NCBI GenBank assembly: GCA_041752115.1
Contig: JBGSHS010000341.1
Span: 1 to 64,000 of the forward strand
DNA length: 64,000 bases
Direction: 5' to 3'
From: JAJRVM01 sp041752115
GTDB taxonomy: Bacteria > Planctomycetota > Planctomycetia > Pirellulales > Pirellulaceae
Shown: positions 1 through 8,746 of the stretch, piece after piece
Layout of the letters: each line of letters begins with the position of its first letter
Position numbering within the stretch: position 1 is the first letter of the stretch
Translations under genes and position numbers: made by a program
Notes under the pieces: model-generated
What the model saw: the letters and a program-made list of their open reading frames with translations, nothing else
What the model was told of the DNA's origin: nothing
Database searches by the model: none

Positions 1-1
1 A

Positions 2-169
2 AAGCTACGTCTCGTCGAATTGTTGTGGGACGATATTTCGGCGTCGAATGAGCCGATCGTTTTGCATCCCTGGCAATTCAATGAGGCAACTCGCCGAGGC
101 GAGGAACTTCGAGCCGATCCGTCAATCGCCATTGACCGCGAGAAAGTATGGCGGCGCGTCAATGGCTGA
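2..169 (+). CDS. Addiction-module antitoxin, C-terminal part (cut by window edge)
   Basis: An open frame enters from the left edge and ends in TGA at 167-169. It encodes 55 residues that begin KLRLVELLWDDI and end REKVWRRVNG. The LVE-LWDDI start and the acidic C-terminus match the small unstable antitoxins of the 'addiction module component' family (Unstab_antitox, PF09720), which pair with ParE/RelE toxins. The stop overlaps the toxin start by 8 bases, the usual translational coupling of such modules. The N-terminus lies outside the window. Family assignment is by pattern recognition only. Confidence 0.72.
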   Translation, partial: KLRLVELLWDDISASNEPIVLHPWQFNEATRRGEELRADPSIAIDREKVWRRVNG

Positions 170-461
170 TCCATTACGGTTTCATCCTTTGGTGGCCGAG
201 GATATTCGGCTTGCCAGTCAGTGGTATGACGAGATATCCGTCGATCTGGGCAACCGTTTTCAGCGGGCCGTGGATAGTCGGCTGGATACTGTGGAACTGC
301 GCCCGGAATCATTTGGACGAGTGCAGGAAGAGCTTCGTGCCGCTCGCGTTGAGGGATTTCCGTACATCGTTATCTACCGCATCGAGCGACAAGCAACCGA
401 AGTCCTCGGGATCTTCCACGCCGCCGAGGACCCACAGAAATGGCGCAGCCGCGCACGGTAA
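162..461 (+). CDS. ParE/RelE-family toxin of a type II toxin-antitoxin module
   Basis: A 99-residue protein starting MADPLRFHPL. I chose the ATG at 162, not an upstream ATG at 48, because it overlaps the antitoxin stop and gives the usual ParE length of about 95-100 residues. Visible ParE-like features are an N-terminal strand, a helix with A-x-D-I-x-x-A-x-x-W-Y-D, a Phe-x-x-A-V helix, then FPYIVIYRIE and a C-terminal VLGIFHAAEDPQKW ending. ParE/RelE toxins act on DNA gyrase or on ribosome-bound mRNA; sequence alone does not say which. The neighbouring antitoxin supports the call. Confidence 0.8.
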   Translation: MADPLRFHPLVAEDIRLASQWYDEISVDLGNRFQRAVDSRLDTVELRPESFGRVQEELRAARVEGFPYIVIYRIERQATEVLGIFHAAEDPQKWRSRAR

Positions 462-678
462 TAGCGTCCTGTCACAATTGTCCCATTAAACTACCGAAAT
501 CTGAGACTGGCTGCCTCGGCAGATACGCCCCACAAGGTGGCGGTAGGCGGGGTGACAGGATGAATTGAGTTGATGGCGCACGGTGCGCCCCGACACTCGA
601 ATGACTCCGGCACCGGACGAATGAAGCGTCCAAGTAATAAACTGCCAGTGAGTCTCGCCACGCCGGCTATTTTGCATC
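462..678. other. Short intergenic gap
   Basis: The 217 bases hold no gene. A small palindrome (ggcgcacggtgcgcc, about 573-587) is visible. No promoter or ribosome-binding site stands out before the next gene. Confidence 0.4.
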
Positions 679-1803
679 ATGCCTCCAATCAGTACATGTC
701 GATCATGTGGGACGACGACATCCTCGGGGTTCGTTCGACTCTGGGATGGAGCCGAATATTGCCGTGACTGTATCCAGGCGGCATCCCCTCAGTTGCTGGC
801 ACACGCGCTGACTCACGATGTGCTGCAGGAGAAGTGTTTGTACCCCGCTCTCAAGTGCGCCGGTACTTTTGCTGTGTCTGTCATTGCCACGTGGAGCTTG
901 GCCTTGCTTTTCTTGCCACTGACGGCCACGCGCACTGAGGAGCTTCTGGAAGCGATTCAAGTCTGGGCGGGTCTAACGGCGATGAGCGTGCCCGTCGCAG
1001 CTGTGTTTTCCCTATGGACGGCGGCCAGCGTCGCTCGTCATCGATTGACTGTCTCGGTGGCTGCCGGCAAACTCACTGTAACGGGACACGGAGCGTCCCT
1101 AGTCATACCGCTTGCGCAGTGCGAATGGTACATCGGAAGCATCTCCGAAACGAACATGCTAAACTACTCGGAAAGAAATGGTCACGGAGACATCGCCTTT
1201 CTGCAGGCTCCCGCGTTGATCATTCGGTCGCGAACGACCGATGAAGCCGATACGCAGCGAGTTGCTGTCGGCGTCACCCCCGAAATGCGAGCGGTATGGC
1301 AAGCATTTCTCAAACTCGCACGGGTCCCCGAAAGGGTGAACAAGCACAGTACGCGGCGTCTTCCGATGGTCCTGAAGTTTGGTTCCTTCGGGCTCTTTTT
1401 TGGCCTGATGTTCACGGCTTGGGGGATGATTGGCCGAGCTGCTGGCCACGCACTCGCCATGGTTGTCGAGGGTCAGGATCTCAGCGAGACGGTTGGTGTT
1501 TTCGTGTTTATCGTTGGCTTCTTCACCGCGTTGCTCTACGGGATGATCTGCGGACCGTGGAACGTTCTGGATCCTGAAGGACGATCGCGCGCATCGCGGG
1601 CTCTCGATCAATGGCGCCCCCTTCTGATGTGTTTGGCGGTTACGGCGTTGGGTGTGCTTCCAATAACCTTCGTTACGGAGATGTCAGTGGCTGCTCGTGT
1701 TGTCTTCGTCGTTCTGGGCTGTGCGTGGGCGATCGTGGTTGGGTCTGACCTCCGGCGGCGGGTAATTCAGCGAGACCGGAAACAGACCAGCACGGTGAAA
1801 TAG
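679..1803 (+). CDS. Membrane protein with N-terminal zinc ribbon, function unknown
   Basis: 374 residues. The N-terminus has two CxxC pairs (CRSC near residue 7, CRDC near residue 29), a likely zinc ribbon. Hydrophobic segments follow near residues 62-82, 92-115, 232-255, 272-292 and a pair at 318-352, so this is a multi-pass membrane protein. A soluble stretch with several strands lies between the second and third segments (about 120-215), and the C-terminus is basic. I do not recognise a named family. It lies downstream of the toxin gene with a 217-base gap, so it is probably independently transcribed. The ATG is kept because later starts would remove the first cysteine pair. Confidence 0.65.
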   Translation: MPPISTCRSCGTTTSSGFVRLWDGAEYCRDCIQAASPQLLAHALTHDVLQEKCLYPALKCAGTFAVSVIATWSLALLFLPLTATRTEELLEAIQVWAGLTAMSVPVAAVFSLWTAASVARHRLTVSVAAGKLTVTGHGASLVIPLAQCEWYIGSISETNMLNYSERNGHGDIAFLQAPALIIRSRTTDEADTQRVAVGVTPEMRAVWQAFLKLARVPERVNKHSTRRLPMVLKFGSFGLFFGLMFTAWGMIGRAAGHALAMVVEGQDLSETVGVFVFIVGFFTALLYGMICGPWNVLDPEGRSRASRALDQWRPLLMCLAVTALGVLPITFVTEMSVAARVVFVVLGCAWAIVVGSDLRRRVIQRDRKQTSTVK

Positions 1804-2065
1804 AAGGACCATCGAACGACATTCGCCCCCGGAACGCCGCTCTGGTTCTTGCCTTGCTGTCAACCGCTCCTGAAACTCGACCATTCAGGGATCAATAGTG
1901 AATCGGCACCTGGCGAAGCAGGGAAGCAGTGAGCGGTGTCGGGGCGGAGCAGGCCTGAGGCGGCGGGAAGACGGCTTTTTCAGAAGGGGTGGGGCTTGGT
2001 AGAATCCGCAGTCGATGATCGACAAAGAGGTGTCTCGAGAAGCCACCGTCACCCGGCACTCCCAT

Positions 2066-2287
2066 TCACAGCCGCAGGTACCGGTAGAACGTCGAGCGCG
2101 AAATCCACAGCTTCTGGCAGATGGCGTCAATGTCGAGCGTCTTGTCGGCGTTGAGTTGCTTGGCGCGCTCGACCTTCGGATTGCTCGCTGAAACTCTCGG
2201 CCGTCCTCCATGCCGACCACGGTAAGCGTGCAGCGGCCAGTCCCGCCTTCGTTCGCTCCCCGGTCAACCGACGCTCGAACGGCAGGT
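2066..2287 (-). pseudogene. Serine resolvase/invertase remnant, truncated and frameshifted
   Basis: Read on the minus strand, one frame gives FERRLTGERTKAGLAAAR, the linker after the catalytic domain of Tn3-type serine recombinases. The adjacent frame then continues GRHGGRPR and KVERAKQLNADKTLDIDAIC, ending ISRSTFYRYLRL followed by a stop. That is the C-terminal Hin-type helix-turn-helix. The frame change lies near 2222-2232. The whole N-terminal catalytic domain (with its active-site serine) is missing, and the upstream end abuts the inverted repeat at 2292-2359. It is therefore a dead relic of a mobile element, not a functional recombinase. Confidence 0.75.
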
Positions 2288-2291
2288 GAGA

Positions 2292-2359
2292 GACAAAAAG
2301 ATCGCGTGACAAGAAGATCCACCTCTGAGCACATCTTCTTGTCATCTCATCTTTCTGTC
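2292..2359. repeat. Family B inverted repeat, copy B1
   Basis: Left arm gacaaaaagat + 4 bases + tgacaagaagat. Right arm atcttcttgtca + 4 bases + atctttctgtc. The arms are near-perfect complements separated by 14 bases, so RNA from here would fold into a long hairpin. Related copies lie at 20049-20128 and 22983-23063, with single arms at 8736-8761 and 47258-47284. Confidence 0.8.
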
Positions 2360-2957
2360 CTTTGGGCCCTGGCCCACACCACCGTTCTTCGAGAACTCAC
2401 GGCAGCGCTTCGTATGCCTCCTATCAACCAATGTGGTCGGAGGGCGATCGAGTCATCTTTGATCGCAGAGGCGACCCGGCGACGGTGAAGACGGCCACAC
2501 GTGTGTTACCGGCCTTCGAAAGCGAAACTGCAGCAGCGACTTCGCTCACGAGAACACGACCAGAACAGACCGTGTTCCGGATCCATCGGGGAGGCCCTGT
2601 GGCCAGACTGGAGGAGCTGCTACGGCCGACGTTCGGGACGCCGGGCCCTTCGCGCCGGAAAGGGTGCCCCCGGAAAGGTTTTATCATCAGTCCCCACTCG
2701 AGCGGCGAATCACTCGCTTGGGCCCACCTGGAGGCGGAGGCGGCTGATCGACTCATCACGCACCCGGCAGATGGCTGGCAGGTGGAACCGAGTTGTCGCC
2801 CTATTTCCCGACCAGATAAGCATTTGCAGCGCTCGTAGGGGGTCCAAAAATGCGTCAGACCGCCTCGCTAAGATCGCCCAAAACCGCTATAATCCGGGTT
2901 CGGCGAAACGGGCCGATCGACGTGCTCTGCGAAGTGGCATAGACCAGCGGAGTCTGG
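2360..2957. other. Gap upstream of dnaA without a convincing gene
   Basis: About 600 bases. Reading frames of 90-160 codons exist on both strands, but they overlap each other, have compositionally biased translations and match no family I know. I saw no good DnaA-box-like sequence here. An in-frame TAG at 2940-2942 closes the dnaA frame just before its start. Confidence 0.5.
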
Positions 2958-4055
2958 GTGGTTAGCGGAATCTTTTCGATCCCTCTGGAGGCGTATCAAT
3001 CGCGACCTGACGAGTCGCGTCGTGGGGGCGCAGCTCGGCGGTCGCTGCTGCGCGAGTATGTCGGCAGTGAAGAGAATCAACTGGTGCAGCATGCGGTCGA
3101 GTCGTTTCTGCAGCGGCATGAGGAATACAATCCGTACGTGTTTTACGGATCCACCGGCACTGGCAAGAGCTTTTTAGCTCTTGGGCTTTCGGCACGCTGG
3201 CGGGACGAGCATCCGGATGATCGGGTGGTGGTCACCAGTGGTGCCGATTTCGCCCGCAGTTACGCACATGCAGTCGATACCGACAGCCTCCCCACATTTC
3301 GCCGGAAGTGCCGAGCAGCTCAGTTGTTTGTGCTCGACGACGTCCATCTGATGCAGCCCAAACGAGCGGCTCAGGAGGAGCTGGCCCGATTGATCGACGC
3401 GCTGATTGAGCAAGATGCAATGGTGTTGGTCACGACCAACGCCGCGCCGGCTGGCGACGGCCGTTTGCAGCCACGGCTCCGCAGTCGTCTGTCGAGTGGA
3501 CTATCGGTCGCCCTGTCAGTTCCCGGCGCTCCTGCCCGCGAACTGCTCTTGCGCCGGCTGGCCGACGTGCACGAAGTCAGCTTGTCGGACGCTGCCATCC
3601 AGTTGCTGGCCGGCAGTTGCAGCGAGGGGACTCAGGAGGCGTTAACCGTTCCGCAGCTGAATCACGCCCTGATGCAGCTCGGTCATGCGTTGAGCGAACG
3701 GACCAGTTTGATCGATGAGGAGCGAGTTCGTCGGTTCTTGTTGGAGCAGGCCAGAGAGCGGCAGCCCACATTCCGACTGATCACGGCCAAGGTGAGCAAG
3801 TACTTTTCGTTGACCAGCCAGGAGTTGCGTGGAGTGTCGCGACGCCGGCAGGTCGTACGTGCTCGGGGAGTGGCGATGCTGCTGTCGTGGAACCTCACGA
3901 GCAAGAGCCTGGAGGCGGTCGGACAGTATTTTGGCGACCGAGACCACACGACCGTCCTGCACGCCTGTCGCAAGACCGAATCGCTGCAGCAGACCGATCC
4001 CGAGATCAAACAGGCGTTGGATGAACTGCTGGGTCAGCTGGGTGTACTGTCGTGA
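2958..4055 (+). CDS. dnaA: Chromosomal replication initiator DnaA, short form lacking domains I-II
   Basis: 365 residues. The AAA+ domain has Walker A GSTGTGKS at residues 64-71 and Walker B LFVLDDVH at 123-130. The C-terminal DNA-binding domain carries the DnaA signature DRDHTTVLHACRKT. Typical DnaA is about 440-470 residues; here the protein begins directly at the AAA+ entry (EYVGSEENQ near residue 33), so the DnaB/DiaA-interacting domain I and linker II are absent. The start is GTG at 2958 with a GGAG a few bases upstream, and an in-frame TAG at 2940-2942 rules out extension. DnaA binds and melts oriC; the following dnaN, dciA and gyrB confirm the context. A DnaA paralogue encoding the full form elsewhere cannot be excluded. 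Confidence 0.9.
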   Translation: MVSGIFSIPLEAYQSRPDESRRGGAARRSLLREYVGSEENQLVQHAVESFLQRHEEYNPYVFYGSTGTGKSFLALGLSARWRDEHPDDRVVVTSGADFARSYAHAVDTDSLPTFRRKCRAAQLFVLDDVHLMQPKRAAQEELARLIDALIEQDAMVLVTTNAAPAGDGRLQPRLRSRLSSGLSVALSVPGAPARELLLRRLADVHEVSLSDAAIQLLAGSCSEGTQEALTVPQLNHALMQLGHALSERTSLIDEERVRRFLLEQARERQPTFRLITAKVSKYFSLTSQELRGVSRRRQVVRARGVAMLLSWNLTSKSLEAVGQYFGDRDHTTVLHACRKTESLQQTDPEIKQALDELLGQLGVLS

Positions 4056-4481
4056 GAAGTGCGTGGATGATACCGGATGCTGGACGTTCATGGAGCGAGC
4101 GTAGTGAATCTCGCAGTGAATCTCGCAGTGAATCTCATGGTTCAACGTCTCTAGGTTCAACCGGGTCTGCCCGATGCGGTGGAAAACCTGTTGGATCGGT
4201 GTGCAGATATGTGAGGAACGTCCCGGGTCGGCGACCGTGTGGTTCGCAGCTCAACCGAATCAGTCCACGACCACCAATCGGCCAACACGGCTTGGACATC
4301 CCATCAACGTGTTTTCCACCGCTCGATACGGGCTTTCGAGTCGACGCAACCTCTGACAGGTATGGCAATTCCGTTTCTGCAGCGTGAAGTGATCAACACC
4401 CGGCGCCTTGGCACTCATACTACTACTGAAAAAACAAGAACTAATAAGCAGAACCGCACTTGAGAGGAAAGGTAGTCGCTC
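4056..4481. other. dnaA-dnaN intergenic region, candidate replication origin
   Basis: A 426-base gap in the replication cluster with no gene. It holds two oppositely oriented exact copies of a 12-mer, gcggtggaaaac at 4176-4187 and gttttccaccgc at 4311-4322. Each contains TTTTCCACC, one mismatch from the DnaA-box consensus TTWTNCACA. Further on is a trinucleotide run (tactactact, 4419-4427) next to an A-rich stretch (4427-4450). On the opposite strand the run reads TAG TAG TA, like a DnaA-trio. A 12-base tandem repeat is at 4103-4138. Origin function is inferred from location and these motifs. Confidence 0.5.
4103..4138 (+). repeat. Three tandem 12-base repeats in the candidate origin
   Basis: The unit agtgaatctcgc occurs at 4103-4114 and 4115-4126. 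A third copy at 4127-4138 differs in its last two bases. It lies 48 bases after the dnaA stop. Iterated short repeats are common in origins but also occur elsewhere; its role is not known. Confidence 0.85.
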
Positions 4482-5597
4482 ATGAAGTTCACATGCGAAC
4501 GGGACAAGTTGTTGTCGGCGTTTCACACCGCCGCCACGGTGGCGCCGAGTCGCAGTCCCAAGCCGATTTTGCAGAATGTGAAGTTGATTGTCGGTGAGCA
4601 TGACGCGACCCTGCTGGCAACCGACATGGAGGTTGCGGTTCGCATCGAGGTACCGGGAATCCACGTGGAAGCGGTTGGCAGTGCGGTGTTACCTGTAGCG
4701 CGATTTGGCATGATTCTGCGGGAAAGCACTGATGCCAAACTGATGGTGGAAGCGGATGCCCAGGGAACTCTGGTACGAGGGGAGCGGAGCGAGTTCAAGC
4801 TGCCCGGTGAGAATCCCGACGAGTTTCCCGAAGTGGCCTCGTTCAGCGACGAGAACTATCACGAGCTGTCGGCTCGGCTTCTCAAGGAGTTGATTCGACG
4901 CACGTTGTTTGCGACCGATACGGAAAGCAGTCGGTATGCCCTGGGAGGAGTGCTCCTGGAGTTCACCGCGGACAAGGTCACGGCGGTTGGCACGGACGGT
5001 CGGCGGCTGGCGAAGATGGAAGGGCCCTGCCAGACCACGGGCAAGTGCGAGGGGGACGATTACACGACGATCGTCCCGGCCAAGTCGATGCAGTTGATTG
5101 AGCGGGCCTTCAGTGATCTGGATGCGGAGGTGCGGATTGCCACGCATGCCAACGACATCCTGCTGAAGAGCTCCCGGGCGATGGTCTATTCGCGCCTGGT
5201 GGAAGGGCGATTCCCGAAATGGCGTGACGTGTTTCCGACGCGGCGCGAGGCGATCCGGATCGATCTGACGGTCGGTCCGCTCTATTCCGCTTTGCGACAG
5301 GCGTCGATTGTGGCGAGCGAGGAGAGTCGTGGGATCGACTTCGCGTTTGGTGAGGGCACGCTGGTGTTAAGTGGTTCGACGGCCGAGGTGGGACAGGCAC
5401 GCGTCGAATTTCCCGTTCCTTATGACGGGCCATCCGTAACCCTGACGCTGGATCATCGATACGTAGCCGATTTTCTCAAAGCCCTCGATCCCGAAAGGGT
5501 GATTACGTTCGAGCTGGAGAATGCCGATTCCGCAGCGCTGCTCACGACCGACGACGGGTACGGTTATGTCGTCATGCCTCTGGCTCGCGATCGTTGA
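4482..5597 (+). CDS. dnaN: DNA polymerase III beta subunit (sliding clamp)
   Basis: 371 residues, the normal clamp length. It opens MKFTCERDKLLSAF, has the conserved TDMEVAVRIEV and LLATD region of domain 1 and the TDGRRLAKME element of domain 2, and ends in GYGYVVMPLARDR, the usual M-P-(I/L/M)-x-x C-terminus that lines the protein-binding cleft. The clamp encircles DNA and tethers polymerase III and other replication proteins. A strong ribosome-binding site (gagaggaaagg) precedes the ATG by about 10 bases. It sits between dnaA and dciA as in many bacterial origin clusters. Confidence 0.96.
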   Translation: MKFTCERDKLLSAFHTAATVAPSRSPKPILQNVKLIVGEHDATLLATDMEVAVRIEVPGIHVEAVGSAVLPVARFGMILRESTDAKLMVEADAQGTLVRGERSEFKLPGENPDEFPEVASFSDENYHELSARLLKELIRRTLFATDTESSRYALGGVLLEFTADKVTAVGTDGRRLAKMEGPCQTTGKCEGDDYTTIVPAKSMQLIERAFSDLDAEVRIATHANDILLKSSRAMVYSRLVEGRFPKWRDVFPTRREAIRIDLTVGPLYSALRQASIVASEESRGIDFAFGEGTLVLSGSTAEVGQARVEFPVPYDGPSVTLTLDHRYVADFLKALDPERVITFELENADSAALLTTDDGYGYVVMPLARDR

Positions 5598-5674
5598 GTG
5601 GGGATGCCCCGGCTGGCGTGTGCCGTGCCGAGGCACGTTGTGAAGCGGACGGAAGGTGGGGGGGAACCAGAATC

Positions 5675-6040
5675 ATGGTTGATGGGCGAGACGAAGAGAT
5701 ACGGCAACTACACGACGACGTCGCTCGGCGCCAGTTCCATCTGAAAGCTCCTCAGAAGATCGCGGACACGCTCAGCACCCTGATGGCACGACGTGGCTAT
5801 GGGCAGGTGGAGTCGAGCCAGCAGCGGGATGAGGCCTGGAAAGCTGTAGTGGGAGCACAACTGGCGGCTTACAGCCGCATGGGAAATATCCGGCGTGGTG
5901 TGGCGGAAGTGACGGTGAGCAATTCCGCCGCTCTGCAGGAACTCACATTTCAAAAGGTGGAACTACTCCGCAAGATTGCCACCGCACTCCCCGATCAGAA
6001 GATCCGCGATTTGCGGTTTCGGGTGGGGTCGGTGATCTGA
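5675..6040 (+). CDS. dciA: DUF721 / DciA-type helicase-loading protein
   Basis: 121 residues. The core begins IADTLSTLMARRGY, continues with EAWKAVVGAQLAAYS (the W-x-x-x-V-G element of DUF721), then GVAEVTVSNSAALQELTF and ends LRFRVGSVI, the typical KH-like DUF721 fold. DciA loads or supports the replicative helicase DnaB in bacteria without DnaC. I chose the ATG at 5675. A TTG at 5594 in the same frame overlaps the dnaN stop and would add 27 unrelated residues. A purine-rich stretch (ggaaggtgggggggaa) precedes 5675. Placement between dnaN and gyrB agrees with the classic dnaA-dnaN-recF/DUF721-gyrB order. No recF is present here. Confidence 0.85.
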   Translation: MVDGRDEEIRQLHDDVARRQFHLKAPQKIADTLSTLMARRGYGQVESSQQRDEAWKAVVGAQLAAYSRMGNIRRGVAEVTVSNSAALQELTFQKVELLRKIATALPDQKIRDLRFRVGSVI

Positions 6041-6081
6041 AGGCAAATTGTCCAGAGAATGAGAAAGCAGTTGGTAAGCTT

Positions 6082-8634
6082 ATGAGTGACGATGAACCGG
6101 TTGATCAGCCGGAACGCAGTGGCGAAGAGCGTGAACAGAACAAGGGGAACGAAGGGAGCGCCGAGCAGCGATCGCGCGGCAACAGCGATTATACTCCGGA
6201 GGATCTGCAGCATCTCTCCGACATGGAGCACGTTCGAAAACGGCCTGCCATGTACATCGGCGATATCACTGCGCGCGGACTGCATCACCTGGTCTACGAA
6301 GTTGTGGATAACTCGATTGACGAGGCCATGGCAGGCTTCGCCAAGAACATCAAGGTGACGGTCAATGCGGACGGATCGGTGACGGTGGAGGACGATGGTC
6401 GCGGGATTCCGGTCGAGGTTCACGATCAGCTCTCTGAGGAGTTGGGACGTGAGGTTTCCACCTTGGAAGGCGTGATGACCGTGCTGAAGTTCGGCGGGAA
6501 GTTCGAGAAGGGAGCCTATCAGGCTTCCGGCGGTCTGCATGGCGTCGGTGTGACTGTCGTGAATTTCCTCTCGCAGTGGTGCGAAGTCGAGGTGTCACGA
6601 GACGGGCATGTCTACCAGCAGGAGTACGAACGGGGAGTACCGCTGGGACCTGTTCAGCGGGTTGGTGCGACGAAAAAGGTGGGGACGAAGACCACGTTCA
6701 AACCGGATGCTACGATCTTTCAGACGACGAAGTTCAGTTTTGACATTCTCTACAAACGGCTGCAGGAGCTGGCTTTCCTCAACAGCGGCGTGCACATCAC
6801 GTTCTTTGATGAACGGGTGGGCGAAGGAGATACGTTCCTCTATGAGCGGGGAATTGTCCAGTTTGTCGAGCACTTGAACCGCGCCAGCGATGTTCTGCAC
6901 AAGGATGTCATCTACTTTTCGGGGGAAGAGGAAGGAGTCGGCTACGAGATCGCGCTGCAGTATTCGGGAGAATACACGGAGAACCTTCATTCGTACGTGA
7001 ATAACATCCATACGATCGAAGGAGGGACGCATGTTTCGGGATTTCGCAGCGCGCTGACTCGGACGCTTAACAAATACGGTCTCAAAGAGGGCATCTTCAA
7101 GGACAAGGAAATCACGCTCACCGGAGATGATTTCCGCGAAGGGCTAACCGTGGTCCTGTCGCTGCGTATTCCTCACCCGCAGTTTGAAGGTCAGACGAAA
7201 ACCAAGCTCGGCAATGGCGAAGTCGAGGGGATCGTCAACTCGGTGTTGGGTGATTTCCTGGGCAAATACCTGGAAGAGAACCCGAAGATCGCCAAGACGA
7301 TTGTCCGCAAGAGTCTGCTGGCGGCCGAGGCGCGAGAGGCGGCCCGCAAGGCGAAGGAAATCCTGCGCAAACGAAAGGACGCGTTGGGCAGTGGTGGATT
7401 GCCCGGCAAACTGCGCGATTGCATCAGCAAAGAGGTGGAGAAATGCGAGCTCTACCTGGTGGAAGGTGACTCGGCTGGCGGCAGTGCGGAAGGCGGGCGT
7501 CTGCGGGAATTCCAGGCCATTCTCCCGCTGCGTGGCAAAATCATCAACGCGTACAAGTCGCGGGAGGACAAAGTCCTCGCAAACGAAGAAGTCCAGAGTA
7601 TGATCCAGGCCATCGGCAGCGGGATCGGCGGCGAGCAGGATCTGAGCAAGCGGCGCTACAACAAGATCATCATCATGACCGACGCCGACGTGGACGGCTC
7701 CCATATTCGGACCCTGCTGCTCTGCTTCTTTTATCGGCAGATGAATCAGCTGGTGGCCCAGGGACATGTCTATGTCGCTCAACCACCCTTGTTCCGCGTG
7801 CGCGGCAAGAGCGAGACCTACTATGTCCAGAGTGAAGAAGCGATGAAGTCGCAGTTGCTGGAGAAGGGGCTCGGCGACGCGGTGTTCGATCCGGGCGACG
7901 GCCGCCGCATTCAGGGTGAGGAAATGAAGCATCTGTGTTTCACACTCGCCTCGATGGAGGAGGCGTTGATCGCCTTGGAGCGACGTGGTATCAGTCTGCG
8001 CACGCATGCGGAACGAGCGGATCTGGAGACAAGCAAGTTGCCGGTCATCCACGTACTGCTCGGGCGTCGCGAGTTCTGGTTCCGCGGACGCGTCTCGCTG
8101 GAGCAGTTCCTCAAAGAACAAGAGGCACGTACGGGCGGCGAACTGTCGGTGGATGAAGGGACCAACGGTGCGGAATCGGGTGACGCCGTCGCGGCCGCGA
8201 AACCGCACCTCCACATTACCGAGTTGCACGAAGTGAGGACCATCAATGCCGGACTCAAGGAACTGGCAAAACTGGGTTTCGACGTCCAGTCCTTGATTCC
8301 ACAGGAGCGGACGGGGGTGGAAGAACCACGCTACGTACTGCGACGTGGCGAGAGCCAGACGCCGCTGGAAGACCTGCGAGGTCTTCCCCCGGCTGTGCGT
8401 AATGCAGGAGAAAAAGGACTGCACGTCACACGGTTCAAGGGCCTGGGTGAAATGAACCCGGACGAGCTGCGTGAAACGACCCTGGATCCAGCCAACCGAA
8501 CGCTCGTTCAAGTCTCCATGCGCGACCTGGGTGCGGCCGACGAAATGTTCCGGGTGCTGATGGGGGATAAGGTCGAGCCGCGACGGGAGTTCATCGAAAA
8601 ACACGCTCTGGATGTCCGCAACCTGGACGTCTGA
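6082..8634 (+). CDS. gyrB: DNA gyrase subunit B
   Basis: 850 residues, longer than E. coli GyrB (804). The N-terminal ATPase contains VRKRPAMYIGD, VVDNSIDEAMAG, DDGRGIP and GGLHGVGVTVVN. The TOPRIM domain follows with LVEGDSAGGSAEGGR and MTDADVDGSHIRTLLL. The C-terminal part has TRFKGLGEMNPDELRETTLD. Between TOPRIM and that element lies an insertion of about 160 residues, where proteobacterial GyrB also has one. The first 35 residues are charged and unconserved. Gyrase (GyrA2B2) introduces negative supercoils; gyrA is not in this window. The gene starts 41 bases after dciA, so the two are probably one transcript. Confidence 0.97.
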   Translation: MSDDEPVDQPERSGEEREQNKGNEGSAEQRSRGNSDYTPEDLQHLSDMEHVRKRPAMYIGDITARGLHHLVYEVVDNSIDEAMAGFAKNIKVTVNADGSVTVEDDGRGIPVEVHDQLSEELGREVSTLEGVMTVLKFGGKFEKGAYQASGGLHGVGVTVVNFLSQWCEVEVSRDGHVYQQEYERGVPLGPVQRVGATKKVGTKTTFKPDATIFQTTKFSFDILYKRLQELAFLNSGVHITFFDERVGEGDTFLYERGIVQFVEHLNRASDVLHKDVIYFSGEEEGVGYEIALQYSGEYTENLHSYVNNIHTIEGGTHVSGFRSALTRTLNKYGLKEGIFKDKEITLTGDDFREGLTVVLSLRIPHPQFEGQTKTKLGNGEVEGIVNSVLGDFLGKYLEENPKIAKTIVRKSLLAAEAREAARKAKEILRKRKDALGSGGLPGKLRDCISKEVEKCELYLVEGDSAGGSAEGGRLREFQAILPLRGKIINAYKSREDKVLANEEVQSMIQAIGSGIGGEQDLSKRRYNKIIIMTDADVDGSHIRTLLLCFFYRQMNQLVAQGHVYVAQPPLFRVRGKSETYYVQSEEAMKSQLLEKGLGDAVFDPGDGRRIQGEEMKHLCFTLASMEEALIALERRGISLRTHAERADLETSKLPVIHVLLGRREFWFRGRVSLEQFLKEQEARTGGELSVDEGTNGAESGDAVAAAKPHLHITELHEVRTINAGLKELAKLGFDVQSLIPQERTGVEEPRYVLRRGESQTPLEDLRGLPPAVRNAGEKGLHVTRFKGLGEMNPDELRETTLDPANRTLVQVSMRDLGAADEMFRVLMGDKVEPRREFIEKHALDVRNLDV

Positions 8635-8685
8635 GCGACTCTGGCAACCTGATCATGCTCCAGCTGCCATGTTGTACTGCTCAGC

Positions 8686-8746
8686 ATCGGAGTACCGAGC
8701 GCGCGCCGATCACATAACGCGATCTCGGTGCTCCGATCTTTTTGTG
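8686..8746 (+). terminator. Candidate terminator of the dnaA-gyrB cluster
   Basis: atcggagtaccgag (8686-8699) pairs with ctcggtgctccgat (8724-8737) over 14 positions with one mismatch, leaving a 24-base loop. The stem is followed directly by cttttt. It lies 52 bases after the gyrB stop, so an intrinsic terminator is a reasonable reading. The T run is shared with repeat B2. Confidence 0.6.

Noticed and set aside
2362..2838. A 158-codon plus-strand frame before dnaA
   Set aside because: A minus-strand frame of similar length overlaps it; neither resembles a known family and the composition looks non-coding.
5594..5674. TTG start of the DciA-type gene overlapping the dnaN stop
   Set aside because: It would add 27 residues without similarity. 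The ATG at 5675 has a purine-rich site before it and gives the normal family start.
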